A DNA stretch of 64,000 bases. It comes from Thermomonas carbonis (GTDB lineage Bacteria > Pseudomonadota > Gammaproteobacteria > Xanthomonadales > Xanthomonadaceae). The notes beneath the pieces are model-generated. The model did not search any database and was not told the origin of the DNA. It saw nothing but the letters and a program-made list of their open reading frames with translations. The translations under genes and the position numbers were made by a program. Location: assembly GCF_014396975.1 (NCBI RefSeq), contig NZ_CP060719.1, positions 1,708,001-1,772,000 on the forward strand, written 5' to 3'. Shown one piece after another: positions 40,923-53,600 of this stretch (its first letter is position 1; each line of letters starts with the position of its first letter).

Positions 40923-41832
40923 GTCACACGATACCCGCCGGCGCGTGATCGCGCAGGTACAGACCTTCCGCTTCTGGGCGATGCGCCGTCCGTTGGCCGC
41001 CCTCGGCGTGCTGCTCGGCGCAGGCCTGCTGCTCGGTGCCGGTGGTCGCAGCATGGTGGGCATGGCCGAGGTCGAAGCCATGCAGGCCGCCGAAGCCAAT
41101 CGGCAGGCCGAGCTGGCCAAGGTCCGCCGCGACGCCCAGCGTGAGGTCAATGCGCTGGCTGCACGGCTGGCGGAGCTGCAGGCGCAGGCCAACCGCCTGA
41201 ACGCGCTCGGCGCGCGCCTGACCCAGGCCGGTCAGTTGCAGGACGGCGAATTCGAGTTCGAGAAGCCGGTGGGTCAGGGTGGCGCGGGCCGCGCCAGCGA
41301 CATGCCGCCGGTCGAGCTGCGTCGTGGCATCTCCCTGCTGGAAGGCGAGTTCGGCCGCGCCGATACCCAGCTGTCGGTGCTGGAAAGCCTGCTGTTCAAC
41401 CGCGCGCTGGACCGCAACGCGATGCCTTCGCGCGATCCGATCGCCAACAGCTACATCACCTCCGGCTTCGGCGGCCGTGCCGATCCGTTCGGTGGCGGCC
41501 ACCAGTTCCACAAGGGCATCGATTTCGAGGCCGATGTGGGCGACCCCGTGCTGGCCGTGGCCGATGGCGTGGTCAGCTATTCCGGCGTGCGTTCCGGCTA
41601 CGGCAACGTGGTCGAGGTCGATCACGGCAACGGTTACGTGACCCGCTACGCGCACAACTCCACCCTGGAACGGCAAGTCGGCGACCTGGTGCGTTCGGGC
41701 CAGGAAATCGCCAAGGCCGGCTCCAGCGGCCGCTCCACCGGTGCCCACGTGCACTTCGAAGTCTGGCAGGACGGTGCGGTGGTCAACCCGCGCAAGTTCC
41801 TCGCGGTGACGTCCAGCGGCGCACACCGCTGA
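40906..41832 (+). CDS. M23-family membrane-anchored peptidase
   Basis: 308 aa from the ATG at 40906. One transmembrane helix (about 30-47), a coiled coil (about 55-110) and a C-terminal LytM domain with intact zinc residues His202, Asp206 (HKGIDFEA) and His283, with His281 also present in HVHFEVW. It should cut peptide cross-links in peptidoglycan in the periplasm. It stands just upstream of secA. A frame open back to 40381 would be antisense to the DUF721 gene and is rejected. Confidence 0.92.
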   Translation: MTETSKSHDTRRRVIAQVQTFRFWAMRRPLAALGVLLGAGLLLGAGGRSMVGMAEVEAMQAAEANRQAELAKVRRDAQREVNALAARLAELQAQANRLNALGARLTQAGQLQDGEFEFEKPVGQGGAGRASDMPPVELRRGISLLEGEFGRADTQLSVLESLLFNRALDRNAMPSRDPIANSYITSGFGGRADPFGGGHQFHKGIDFEADVGDPVLAVADGVVSYSGVRSGYGNVVEVDHGNGYVTRYAHNSTLERQVGDLVRSGQEIAKAGSSGRSTGAHVHFEVWQDGAVVNPRKFLAVTSSGAHR

Positions 41833-41964
41833 GGCCGCTTCCCGTCCGTCCATCCGCACTGCGGGTTGGATGTGCGGGGAGGGGCATCGCCTGTTTGCCT
41901 CTTCCCGGCCCCCGCTTGAAGCGGGGTGGACGCCGGCTTGATAACGCCTGCCGGTGCCTCCAGC

Positions 41965-41970
41965 TACACT
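41965..41970 (+). promoter_or_regulatory. Possible -10 box upstream of secA
   Basis: TACACT lies 126 bp before the secA ATG in the 264-bp spacer that holds no gene. A TTGATA at 41938 is 21 bp away, too far for a standard promoter. If transcription began here, the hairpin at 41983-42006 would lie in the leader. Confidence 0.25.
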
Positions 41971-41982
41971 AGCGGACTGCGA

Positions 41983-42006
41983 AACGGGCGCAATGCGCCC
42001 GTTTTT
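41983..42006 (+). terminator. Rho-independent terminator or attenuator before secA
   Basis: A perfect stem ACGGGCGC/GCGCCCGT with loop AAT is followed by TTTTG. It lies 150 bp after the M23 gene and 91 bp before secA. It could end the M23 transcript or, if secA starts upstream of it, act as a leader attenuator. Confidence 0.75.
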
Positions 42007-42096
42007 GTCGTTTCGCCCGCTGATACGCCATCCCCGATGGCCCACTGATGCCGCCGCGCGACCGCGCGCGCATCCTCGAACCGGATTCGTCGCCCC

Positions 42097-44823
<2,727 letters not shown>

Positions 44824-44859
44824 CAAGCTGCCCGTGCACCGCCTGCCCAGTCAGGTGGT

Positions 44860-44957
44860 GCCCCCAAGCCGCTGCGCGGCATTGGGGCCCCACGGGGCGC
44901 ACCTCCAATCCCCCGCGCCTTCGGCGCGCCTCCCTTACCAAGAAGGGGGCTTTTCCG
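44860..44957 (+). repeat. Three-hairpin dispersed repeat, copy 2
   Basis: Contains GCCCCCAAGCCGCTGCGCGGC...TTGGGGCCCC, then CCAATCCCCCGCGCC, CGCGCC-TT-CGGCGCG and CCCTTACCAAGAAGGGGGC followed by TTTT. It matches the element at 21750-21850 in order and much of the sequence but in the opposite orientation. The final hairpin plus T run looks like a terminator for secA. Confidence 0.75.
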
Positions 44958-45005
44958 ATCCAAGATCATCGGCATTGGTCACTGCACCGGGGCGTGGTTG
45001 TTGCC

Positions 45006-45962
45006 ATGAAGCAGATCCACGTTGTCGCCGGCGTCATCCGCGATGCGCGCGGCCGTATCCTGCTGGCGCGTCGTACCGAAGGGCGTGATCTCGCCGGCCT
45101 GTGGGAATTCCCCGGCGGCAAGGTCGAAGCCGGCGAGTCGCCTGAAGACGCACTGATCCGCGAGCTGCATGAGGAACTCGGCATCCAGGCCACGGTCGGC
45201 GCATCGCTGATCCGCGTCCCCCAGCAATACCCCGGCAAGCGGTTGCTACTGGACGCGCGCCATGTCGAATTCGATGGCGTGCCCGAGGGGCTGGACGGGC
45301 AGGCGCTGGCTTGGGTGCCGCAGGGAGATCTCGCCGATTACCCGATGCCGCCCGCGGACGTGCCGGTGGTCGCCGCGTTGACCCAGCCGGATCGCTACCT
45401 GGTCACGCCAGCCCCTGGCGACGACGAGGCCTGGCTGACTTCACTGGCGGATGCGCTGGCGCACGGCGTGCGCCGCGTGCAGTTGCGCGCGCGCGATGTC
45501 GAGGCGCGTCGCTGGCGCGGTCTGGTTGCGCGTGCCGTTGCGCTGAGCCGTCGCGTGGGTGCCGAGGTGCTGCTCAACGGCGACATCGCCCAGGCCCGGG
45601 AAGCGGGCATCGGCGTGCACCTGCGCTCGGCCCAGTTGCACGATGCCGCACTGCAGGCTTCGCTGGATGACATGCGCGCCGCCGGCCACGCAATCGCCGC
45701 GTCCTGCCACGACGCAGGCGACCTGCAGCGGGCCGAGGCGCTGGGTTGCAGTTTCGTCGTGCTTGGCCCGCTGCAGGCGACCGCGTCCCATCCGGGCCAG
45801 CCGGGCATCGGTTGGGATGCCTTTTCAGGCGTGCGCGAGCACGTGTCATTGCCGATCTATGCGATCGGCGGCCTAGCGCCCGTGGATATCGCCGACGCCC
45901 GCACGCATGGTGCGCAGGGGATTGCCGCGATCCGCGGCTTGTGGCCTGGCGGAAACGCCTAG
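45006..45962 (+). CDS. Nudix hydrolase fused to a ThiE/TenI-like domain
   Basis: 318 aa from the ATG at 45006. Residues 1-130 are a MutT-type Nudix domain with an intact box (GGKVEAGESPEDALIRELHE, then ELGI), expected to clear oxidised nucleotides such as 8-oxo-dGTP. Residues ~135-318 resemble thiamine phosphate synthase/TenI (VQLRAR, IGVHLRS, LPIYAIGGL), but the pyrophosphate-binding and substrate motifs of true ThiE are degraded. This fusion is known in gammaproteobacteria next to secA. The stop codon shares CTAG with the convergent coaE stop. Confidence 0.9.
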   Translation: MKQIHVVAGVIRDARGRILLARRTEGRDLAGLWEFPGGKVEAGESPEDALIRELHEELGIQATVGASLIRVPQQYPGKRLLLDARHVEFDGVPEGLDGQALAWVPQGDLADYPMPPADVPVVAALTQPDRYLVTPAPGDDEAWLTSLADALAHGVRRVQLRARDVEARRWRGLVARAVALSRRVGAEVLLNGDIAQAREAGIGVHLRSAQLHDAALQASLDDMRAAGHAIAASCHDAGDLQRAEALGCSFVVLGPLQATASHPGQPGIGWDAFSGVREHVSLPIYAIGGLAPVDIADARTHGAQGIAAIRGLWPGGNA

Positions 45963-46564
45963 GTTGCCAGCCGCCGGTAAAGCCGATCCAGCGCTTCCAC
46001 TTGGGCGTGCAGGGCATCCAGCGGCCCATCATTGACCAGCACATCGTCGGCGATCGCCAGTCGTTCCCGCCGGCTTGCCTGTGCTGCGACCATCGTCCGT
46101 GCCAAGGCTTCGTCGATCCCGTCGCGCTGCAACAGTCGCACCAGTTGCACGGGTTCGGGTACATCGACCACCAGGATCCGGTGCAACCAGGGATAGGCCT
46201 CGCGGCCACCGCCTTCGGCGAGCAGCGGGATCGAGGCGATCGCGTACGGCCCGGTCGCGGCAATGCAGGTGGCCCGGAGCGCCTCGCGCACACGCGGATG
46301 GATGATCGCTTCCAGTTTCTTTCGGGCATCGGGGTCGGCGAACACGCGGCGGCGCATGGCCGGGCGGTTGAGCTGCCCGGCGTCGAGTACCCCCATGCCG
46401 AATTCCGCAACGACCTCGGCCAAGCCTTCGCTGCCCGGGACGACGGCTTCGCGCGCAGCGATGTCGGCGTCGGCGACCACCAGTCCATGCGAACGGAACA
46501 ATGCATCGACCGTGCTCTTGCCGGACGCCACGCCGCCGGTGATCGCGAGGATGAACTCACTCAT
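45959..46564 (-). CDS. coaE: Dephospho-CoA kinase
   Basis: 201 aa from the ATG giving MSEFILAITGG; a TTG two codons upstream is ignored. P-loop GGVASGKST at 10-18, DADIAAREAV and IPLLAEGGG follow, typical of CoaE. It makes the last step of coenzyme A synthesis. It is the end of the pilB-pilC-pilD-coaE order and shares its 4-bp stop overlap with the Nudix gene. Confidence 0.96.
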   Translation of the reverse strand: MSEFILAITGGVASGKSTVDALFRSHGLVVADADIAAREAVVPGSEGLAEVVAEFGMGVLDAGQLNRPAMRRRVFADPDARKKLEAIIHPRVREALRATCIAATGPYAIASIPLLAEGGGREAYPWLHRILVVDVPEPVQLVRLLQRDGIDEALARTMVAAQASRRERLAIADDVLVNDGPLDALHAQVEALDRLYRRLAT

Positions 46565-46613
46565 GGGCAATTTTCACCGGTGGTGCAGCTGTCTTGGAGT
46601 CAGGCGAGGCTTC

Positions 46614-46671
46614 TGTGGAAGGGGCTTCGGCCCCGACGGAGGAAAGCATCGGGGCTCAAGCCCCTTCCACA
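46614..46671. repeat. Inverted repeat of the 'TGTGGAAGGGGCTT...' type
   Basis: Arms of 23 bp: TGTGGAAGGGGCTTCGGCCCC plus GA at 46614-46636 and its reverse complement with 2 mismatches at 46649-46671, separated by 12 bp. Each arm also has its own small GGGGC/GCCCC hairpin. It fills the coaE-pilD gap and looks like a mobile REP/BIME unit. Confidence 0.75.
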
Positions 46672-46688
46672 AAGGCAAGGCGCGAGGC

Positions 46689-47552
46689 TCAAGCCAATCC
46701 CGCGATGCGCATGTACCAGCCGACCAGATCGTTGCCCCACATGAAGCTGATCCAGCCGGCGATCGCCAGATACGGGCCGAACGGGATCGGAGTGGCCTTG
46801 TCGCGGCCCTTGGCGGCAAGCCAGATCGAGCCGACCAGGGCACCGACCAGCGAAGAAATCAGGATCGTGGGCAGCACCCCGGCCAGTCCGCACCACGCGC
46901 CCAGCGCCGCGAGCAGCTTGAAGTCGCCGTGGCCCATCCCTTCCTTGCCGGTCAGCTGCTTGAACACCCAGTACACCGACCACAGGCTGACATAGCCAGC
47001 CATCGCCCCCAGCAGCGCGGCCTTCTGGCCGATGTAGAGGTTCTCCACCGACGCCACCAAGCCCAGCCACAGCAGCGGCAAGGTCAGTTGGTCGGGCAGG
47101 AGGCGGGTGCGGAAATCGATACCGGACAACGAGATCAGGAAGCCGGTGAGCAGCATCGCGCCGAACCCCTTCCAGCCGAAACCGAACCGCCAGACGCAGG
47201 CCACGAACAACAGCGCGGTCAGCAGTTCGACAAGCGGATACTGAACGGAGATCGGTGCCTTGCAGCCGCGGCATTTGCCGCCCTGAATCACCCAGCTGAC
47301 CAGCGGGATGTTTTCGTACCAGGACAGGTTGCGTTTGCAATGCGGGCAGTGCGAGCCCTCCACCACGATCCCCGGCGGCGGCGGATCATAGAGATCCGGC
47401 TCTTCCAGGATCTCGCGGGCGTCGCGCTTCCACTCCCATTCCAGCCGACGCGGGAGGCGCAGGATCACGACGTTGAGGAAGCTGCCGACCAGCAGGCCAA
47501 GCCCGGCCACGGCGGGAAAGCCGAGCCCGGGGTGTGCATCGAGGAATGCCAT
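46689..47552 (-). CDS. pilD: Prepilin peptidase/N-methyltransferase PilD
   Basis: 287 aa, about eight membrane helices. Zinc cysteines Cys69, Cys72, Cys94 and Cys97 in the cytoplasmic loop, and catalytic aspartates Asp146 (GIDFRTRLLPD) and Asp210 (GMGHGDFKLLAA). It cleaves and N-methylates type IV prepilins and also the type II pseudopilins encoded at 1-2311 (XpsO role), linking the two systems in this window. 31 bp upstream is the pilC stop. Confidence 0.96.
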   Translation of the reverse strand: MAFLDAHPGLGFPAVAGLGLLVGSFLNVVILRLPRRLEWEWKRDAREILEEPDLYDPPPPGIVVEGSHCPHCKRNLSWYENIPLVSWVIQGGKCRGCKAPISVQYPLVELLTALLFVACVWRFGFGWKGFGAMLLTGFLISLSGIDFRTRLLPDQLTLPLLWLGLVASVENLYIGQKAALLGAMAGYVSLWSVYWVFKQLTGKEGMGHGDFKLLAALGAWCGLAGVLPTILISSLVGALVGSIWLAAKGRDKATPIPFGPYLAIAGWISFMWGNDLVGWYMRIAGLA

Positions 47553-47583
47553 CGAGTTGCCGTGCGCCTGTGTGTTGGGCGGA

Positions 47584-48852
47584 TTACATCACCGTCATGG
47601 CGAGCTTGAAGATCGGCAGGTACATCGCGATCACGATCGAGCCCACCAAGCCACCGATGATCACCATCACCATCGGCTCGATCAGGCTGGACAGCGCATC
47701 GACCGCATTGCTGACTTCTTCCTCGTAGAACTCGGCCACTTTCAGCAACATGTTGTCGAGCGCACCGGCTTCCTCGCCGATCGCGGTCATCTGCACCACC
47801 ATGTGCGGGAACAGGTTGACCTGCTTCATCGCCACGTTGACCGGGTAACCCACGGCCACGTCTTCCTTCATCCGCATCACCGCCTTGCTGTAGACCGTGT
47901 TGCCAGTGGCACCGGCCACGTTGTCCAGCGCTTCCACCAGCGGCACGCCGGCACGGAATGTCACCGCCAAGGTACGTGCGAAGCGTGCAATCGCCGAGTC
48001 ATTGAGCACCTTGCCGATGACGGGGAGCTTCAACAACAGTCGGTCGACAAGATGCTGCAGAGGCACCGAGCGCTTGTAGAAGAACATGAACGCGGCGAAG
48101 GCCCCTGCCGCAATGATGGCGATCAGCCACCACCATTTCACGAACTGATCCGATATGCCGAACACCAAAGTAGTGAAAGCCGGCAGATCCGCTCCGAAGC
48201 TGATGAAGGTCTCCTTGAAGGTCGGGACCACGAAGACCATGAGGACACCGCAGACGATGATCGCCACCGCGATCACGGCGGCCGGGTAGAACAAGGCCTT
48301 CTTGATCTTGCCCTTGATCGACTCGATATTTTCCTTGTAGACCGCGATGGTCTCCAACACTGTCTCCAGCACGCCGGAGGATTCGCCTGCGCGCACCAGG
48401 TTGCGATAGAGCTCGTCGAACTGCACCGGGTATTGGCTGAGCGCTTCGTAGATGGAGGCACCGCCCTCGATGTCGTTCCTCACGCCGAGAACCATCTTCT
48501 TCATCGCCGGGTTCTTGTTGCCGCTGCCGATGATTTCCAGCGCCATCACGATCGGCACGCCGGACTTCATCATCGTTGCCAGCTGGCGACTGAAGATGGC
48601 GATGTCACGCGGGCCGATCTTCTTGGTCGCGCCTCCGAAGAAGGGTTTCGGCTTGGCCTTGACCACGGTCGGGGTGATGCCCTGCTTGCGGAGCTCGGCG
48701 CGCAATAGGTTGGCGTTCTTCGCCGTCTGCTCGCCCTTCATGACCACGCCGCGCTTGTCGCGGCCCTGCCAGACGAATTCGACCATCGGGTTCAGGCGGC
48801 GGGACTCGGCTTGGGTCCGGGCCTTGCTGATGGCGGCTCTGCGTGCGGACAT
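47584..48852 (-). CDS. pilC: Type IV pilus inner-membrane platform protein PilC
   Basis: 422 aa. Two GspF-type domains (about 70-195 and 275-400) with three membrane helices; IFSRQLATMMKSGVPIV and FARTLAVTFRAGVPLVEAL are the repeated F-domain signatures. It couples the PilB motor to pilin assembly. The gap to pilB is only 10 bp, so no pilA lies between them as it does in many Xanthomonas genomes. Confidence 0.96.
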   Translation of the reverse strand: MSARRAAISKARTQAESRRLNPMVEFVWQGRDKRGVVMKGEQTAKNANLLRAELRKQGITPTVVKAKPKPFFGGATKKIGPRDIAIFSRQLATMMKSGVPIVMALEIIGSGNKNPAMKKMVLGVRNDIEGGASIYEALSQYPVQFDELYRNLVRAGESSGVLETVLETIAVYKENIESIKGKIKKALFYPAAVIAVAIIVCGVLMVFVVPTFKETFISFGADLPAFTTLVFGISDQFVKWWWLIAIIAAGAFAAFMFFYKRSVPLQHLVDRLLLKLPVIGKVLNDSAIARFARTLAVTFRAGVPLVEALDNVAGATGNTVYSKAVMRMKEDVAVGYPVNVAMKQVNLFPHMVVQMTAIGEEAGALDNMLLKVAEFYEEEVSNAVDALSSLIEPMVMVIIGGLVGSIVIAMYLPIFKLAMTVM

Positions 48853-48862
48853 GGCGATTACC

Positions 48863-50587
48863 TCAATCCTTGGTGACTCGGTTGATCTCGATGAGACTGG
48901 TGATCCCCTGTTTCACCTTGTCCAACGCTGAACCACGCAGGTCGCGGACTCCGCTGCGGAGCGACGCCTCGGTGATTTGCTGGACATTACCACCGGCCAG
49001 CACGATCTGCTGGATTTCGTCGTTCATGGGCATCACCTGGTACACGCCGGCACGGCCCTTGTAGCCCTCGGTGCAGTCCTCGCAGCCCACCGCCTCGTAG
49101 ACGGTGATGCCAGCATGCACTTCGTCCGCGGTGAAGCCCTCGGCCAACAGGGCATGCTCGGGCAGGTGCACCGCGCGCTTGCAGTCGTGCAGGCGACGCA
49201 GCAGGCGCTGGGCAATCACCAGGCTGACCGAACTGGTGATGTTGTAGGGCGCGATGCCCATGTTCATCAGGCGTGCGATGGTCTGCGGCGCGTCGTTGGT
49301 GTGCAGGGTGGACAACACCATGTGGCCGGTCTGTGCGGCTTTGACCGCGATCTCGGCGGTTTCGAGGTCGCGGATTTCGCCGACCATGATGATGTCGGGA
49401 TCCTGGCGCAGGAAACTGCGCAGTGCCGCGGCGAAGGTCATCCCGCGCTTGACGTTCTGCTGCACCTGGTTGACCCCGGGCAGGCGAATTTCCACCGGAT
49501 CCTCGACCGTGCTGATGTTGCGGGTCTCGTCGTTGAGGATGCCCAGCGCGGTATACAGACTGACGGTCTTGCCCGAGCCGGTCGGGCCGGTCACCAGCAC
49601 CATGCCGTAGGGCTTGTGGATGGCATCCATGAACAGTTTCTGCTGGATCGGCTCGTAACCCAGCTTGTCGATACCCAGCTTGGCGGCGCTGCCGTCCAGG
49701 ATGCGCAGCACGATCTTCTCGCCGAACAGGGTCGGCAGGGTGCTGACGCGGAAGTCGATCTGCTTGGTCTTGGACAGGTTGAGCTTGATGCGACCGTCCT
49801 GCGGAATGCGCTTCTCGGCGATATCCAGCTGCGACATGACCTTCAGGCGCGCGGCAATGCGCTGGTGCAGCTTGACCGGTGCCCGCTTGGCCAGTTTGAG
49901 GATGCCGTCGATGCGGAACCTGACCCGATAGTCGGTTTCGTAGGGCTCGAAGTGGATGTCGCTGGCGCCCTTGCGGATCGCATCGACCAGCGCCTTGTTG
50001 ATGAACTTGACCACGGGCGTGTCTTCGCCCTTGGCGTCCACGCCGGTGTCGTTGCTGAGGTCGTCATCGCCGCCGCTGACTTCCAGGCCTTCCAGGCCTT
50101 CGGAATCGGCCATCTCGTCGGCCATCGCCTCTGCGACTTCCAGCCACTGGTCCAGGCAGCGCTTGATGCGCTCGGCATCGACCAGGATCGGCTCCACCGC
50201 CAGGTTGGTGTGGAACTTCAGTTCGTCCAGCGCCTGGTGGTCGGTCGGGTCGCTGGTGCCCACGAACAGGCGTCCACCGCGTTTGAACAGCGGCAGGACC
50301 TGGTGCTTGCGCAGCAATTCTTCCTTGACCAGCGCAATCGCCGACTGCGACGGGTCGAGCGCCAGCGCATCCACCAGCGGCATGCCGAATTCGATGGAAT
50401 TGGCAGCCGCGATCGCCGCGGGCGTGACCAGCCTGCGCTCGGCAAGATAAGCCGCCAGCGGCTGCTTCTCTGCGGTGGCGGAATCCATCGCCTTGCGCGC
50501 AGCGGCCTCTTCCAGCGCGCCATCCAGCACCAGACGCCGGGCAATGCCGGTAATTCCCATCAAATTGGCGGACGTGACTGCGCTCAT
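48863..50587 (-). CDS. pilB: Type IV pilus assembly ATPase PilB
   Basis: 574 aa. An N-terminal MshEN-type domain (possible c-di-GMP binding, about 1-140), then the motor domain with Walker A GPTGSGKT at 334-341, the Asp box, DIIMVGEIRDLETAEIA and HTNDAPQTIARL. A zinc-ribbon part has GCEDC near the C-terminus, but the upstream half reads RRLHDC rather than a CxxC. It powers pilus extension. The next gene upstream (33 bp) belongs to the membrane-protein operon. Confidence 0.96.
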   Translation of the reverse strand: MSAVTSANLMGITGIARRLVLDGALEEAAARKAMDSATAEKQPLAAYLAERRLVTPAAIAAANSIEFGMPLVDALALDPSQSAIALVKEELLRKHQVLPLFKRGGRLFVGTSDPTDHQALDELKFHTNLAVEPILVDAERIKRCLDQWLEVAEAMADEMADSEGLEGLEVSGGDDDLSNDTGVDAKGEDTPVVKFINKALVDAIRKGASDIHFEPYETDYRVRFRIDGILKLAKRAPVKLHQRIAARLKVMSQLDIAEKRIPQDGRIKLNLSKTKQIDFRVSTLPTLFGEKIVLRILDGSAAKLGIDKLGYEPIQQKLFMDAIHKPYGMVLVTGPTGSGKTVSLYTALGILNDETRNISTVEDPVEIRLPGVNQVQQNVKRGMTFAAALRSFLRQDPDIIMVGEIRDLETAEIAVKAAQTGHMVLSTLHTNDAPQTIARLMNMGIAPYNITSSVSLVIAQRLLRRLHDCKRAVHLPEHALLAEGFTADEVHAGITVYEAVGCEDCTEGYKGRAGVYQVMPMNDEIQQIVLAGGNVQQITEASLRSGVRDLRGSALDKVKQGITSLIEINRVTKD

Positions 50588-50620
50588 CGGTATCCGCTCT
50601 CCCCAAGCGTGCGTTCGACT

Positions 50621-53600
50621 TTACCGCAACCTATCCCCATCCGCGATCTCGGCGTCGTTGGTGGCCTCGAGCGGTGCTTCGGGGTTCGCTTGTGGCGATG
50701 CGGCGAGCACCAGCAGCAGGCGGATGGTTTCGCTGTCACGCAGTGACGGATGCAGTTTGTTCCAGTATTTGTTGTAGAGCAGGGGCACGTCGGCATTGCG
50801 GCCAGAGGCCATTGCGGCAAACAGCATCGCTCCGAACACATACTTGCTGGACACGGCGCTGCCGGCGACCAGTGCGGCATCGGGGCCGTCGAGCATCGTC
50901 CTGCCCACGTCGAGTACGCGCGCGTGGTCATTGCGCGAGGCGGCATCGACGAATGCCAGGGCCTGGAGCAGCAGCGGCGAAGTGGGCGGGCATTCGAGCC
51001 ACGCCGGCGACTGCCACAGGCCAACCTGCGCCGGGACATCCAGGAAGGCCACGGTGTCGCTCGCCAAGGCGAAGATCAGTTCGGCGTTGCGTCCGGGTGC
51101 GCCGTCCAGCCGGCAACTCATGCCCAACCCACGCAGCGCTTCAGCATAGTCGAGTTGCGGGTCATGGGCGTCGACGGCGGGTCGTGCATCACCTTCCACC
51201 AGCAAGCGCCTCAATTCGCGCGCGGCCTTCTGCTTGCTATCGCTCACGACCGGACGCCGCACGCCGGGTGGGGGCTGGTCGATGCTGCGTGGGCTGAAGC
51301 CGCCCAGGAACGGCACGACCGGCCATGGTGCACCGTGCCAAGGGTTGAGATCCGCCTTGGCTTTCATGAAGCGGGTCGCAGGCGCCTGGAGTTGCAGGAT
51401 CGGAAAGAAATCCGAATTCGCCTGGGACGGGTGCAGGTTGGCATAGGCCACCAGCGCGCGGCGATCCATGACGAAGGTGTCCTGGAGATCGCGGACATCA
51501 CGGAACCCGAGGCGCGCCAAGTCGTCGCGCAAGCCGGCATCGCCGAACAGGCGCGCGCCGAGGGCGGGGACTTTGCCCTTCGGGACAGCGATCAGTAGAA
51601 GATCCTCGCCGTTGGAGAGGTAGGCCTGGACATCGCTGAAGTGACCAAGCATCGCCCGCAGCACCGAACTGACCAAGGCGGGATTGATTTCGTACGTCTG
51701 CACCCATTGCAGGAAGATCCCGTCATCTTCCAGGTGCCTTGGCACGAAGGAATAGAACTCCTCACTGAAGAGCGTGGCGGTGCCGCCCATCCACGGGTTG
51801 GACGGCTCCGACACGATCAGGTCGTAGCGTCGCGGCGAGGAAGCAAAGAAGGCCTTGGCGTCATCGATCACGATATGCGAGCGCGGATCCTCGTAGGCGC
51901 GGCTGACCCGGTCGCCGAACAGTTTCGCGCCCTCGACCATCATCGGTTCGATTTCGATGGTGTCGACTTGCCCGATCCGCTCGCTGCCCAGCAAGGCGTG
52001 CGTGGTGAGGCCCGAACCGAAACCGATGACGCCCACGCGATCGAAGCGATCGCGCATCGACAGAGGCAATGCCGCGGCCATCACCATGGTGTATTCGTCG
52101 GCGATGATCTCGCCTTCGGGATGCATCGACAGGGCCGCGTCCACCTTGCCGTTGGTGGAGATCGCGCGCACCAGGCCCTTGCCCTCGCCGCGTTCGTACA
52201 GCGCCACCGAGGCGGTCTTGCCGTCGCGGTAGTAACGCATCCTGGTGTTGTCCAGGAACGTGCTGCCGTGTCGGTATACCGACGAGGCCAGCATCAGCGG
52301 GTCGAACTTGACCAGCCATAGCGACAGTGCAAGCGCGAAGACCGAAACAAGCGCGGCGAATACCGCCGGCCCCGGCCTGCGCCCGCTCCGTCCCGGGGCC
52401 ATGACGTGCAGGACGACCACGCCCAGCACCAGATCCACCGCCGCCGCCAGCCACAACGCCAGCTTCAGCCCAAGCATCGGCAGCAACAGGTGTACTGCGA
52501 CCAGCACGCCGACAATCGCACCCAGGGTATTAGTGGCATACACGCGACCGATCACCCGCTCGCCGCCCCCCTGGCGCAGGAGCTCCAAGGTGAGCAAGGG
52601 CAGTGTCATGCCCGCGAAGAACGCAGCGGGGAACATGACCAGCAGCGAGATCAGCCCGCTCGACAGGTTGTAGAGCGCATAACCCTCGCCAGTGCGGGCA
52701 ATCACCCGCAGCAGCCAGCCGACCCATTCGAAGGCATGGGCATAGACGAACATCGATGCCAACGCCGCCAACCCCATCAACACCTGCACCCAACCCGCAG
52801 TGGCGAGTGGCGACTGCAGCCGGTCAGCGCGGTGGCGCAGCCACAGCCCGCCGAAGGCGATGCCGGAAATGAAGGCCGCCAGCATCACTTCGAATGCATG
52901 GATGGTGGTCCCCAGTGCCAGCGAGAGCATCCGCACCCAGGTGATTTCGTAGACGAAGGAGGTCGCACCCGTCAGTGCCGCCACCGTGAGCACCAGGAGC
53001 GGCGTGGCGGTTCGCATCCGTGTCCGTGGTGCGGCGGCTGGCTTTGGCGTGGCTGCGACCGCACCTTCATGCTTGCTGATGGGGTAGATCGCGACTGCGA
53101 CCGCGATATTGAGCAAACCGGCGGTCATGATCGCGCCTGGCAAGCCCACTTTCGGCAGCAACAGATACGTGGCGGCGAGTGCGCCGATCGCTGCGCCGAT
53201 GCTGTTGGCGAAATACAGGCCGGCCAGTACCCGTCCCTCCGACGCCGGCTGCAAGCGCATGTATCCGGCACTCATCAGTGGGAACGTCGCCCCCAGCAGG
53301 ACGCATTGCGGCAGCACCAGCACGGTGGCCATTGTCCAGCGCAGGCCGTTGCCCGTGGCCGATTGCATGAGGCTCTCGTATGCCCACGCAGTGCCGGCGT
53401 GGTAGAGCGGATCGAACAGCAGGCCGAGAACGCCGATCACCAGTTCGATGACGGCATACGCCAGCAGCGGCCGGCGCAGCGACTCGGTACGCCGGCTCAC
53501 CAGCCAAGCACCCAGCGCCATTCCCCCCATGAACAGCATCAGTACCAACGACTGCGCATACGCCGAGTGCCCGAGGAACAGGCCCAAGTACTGGGTCCAG

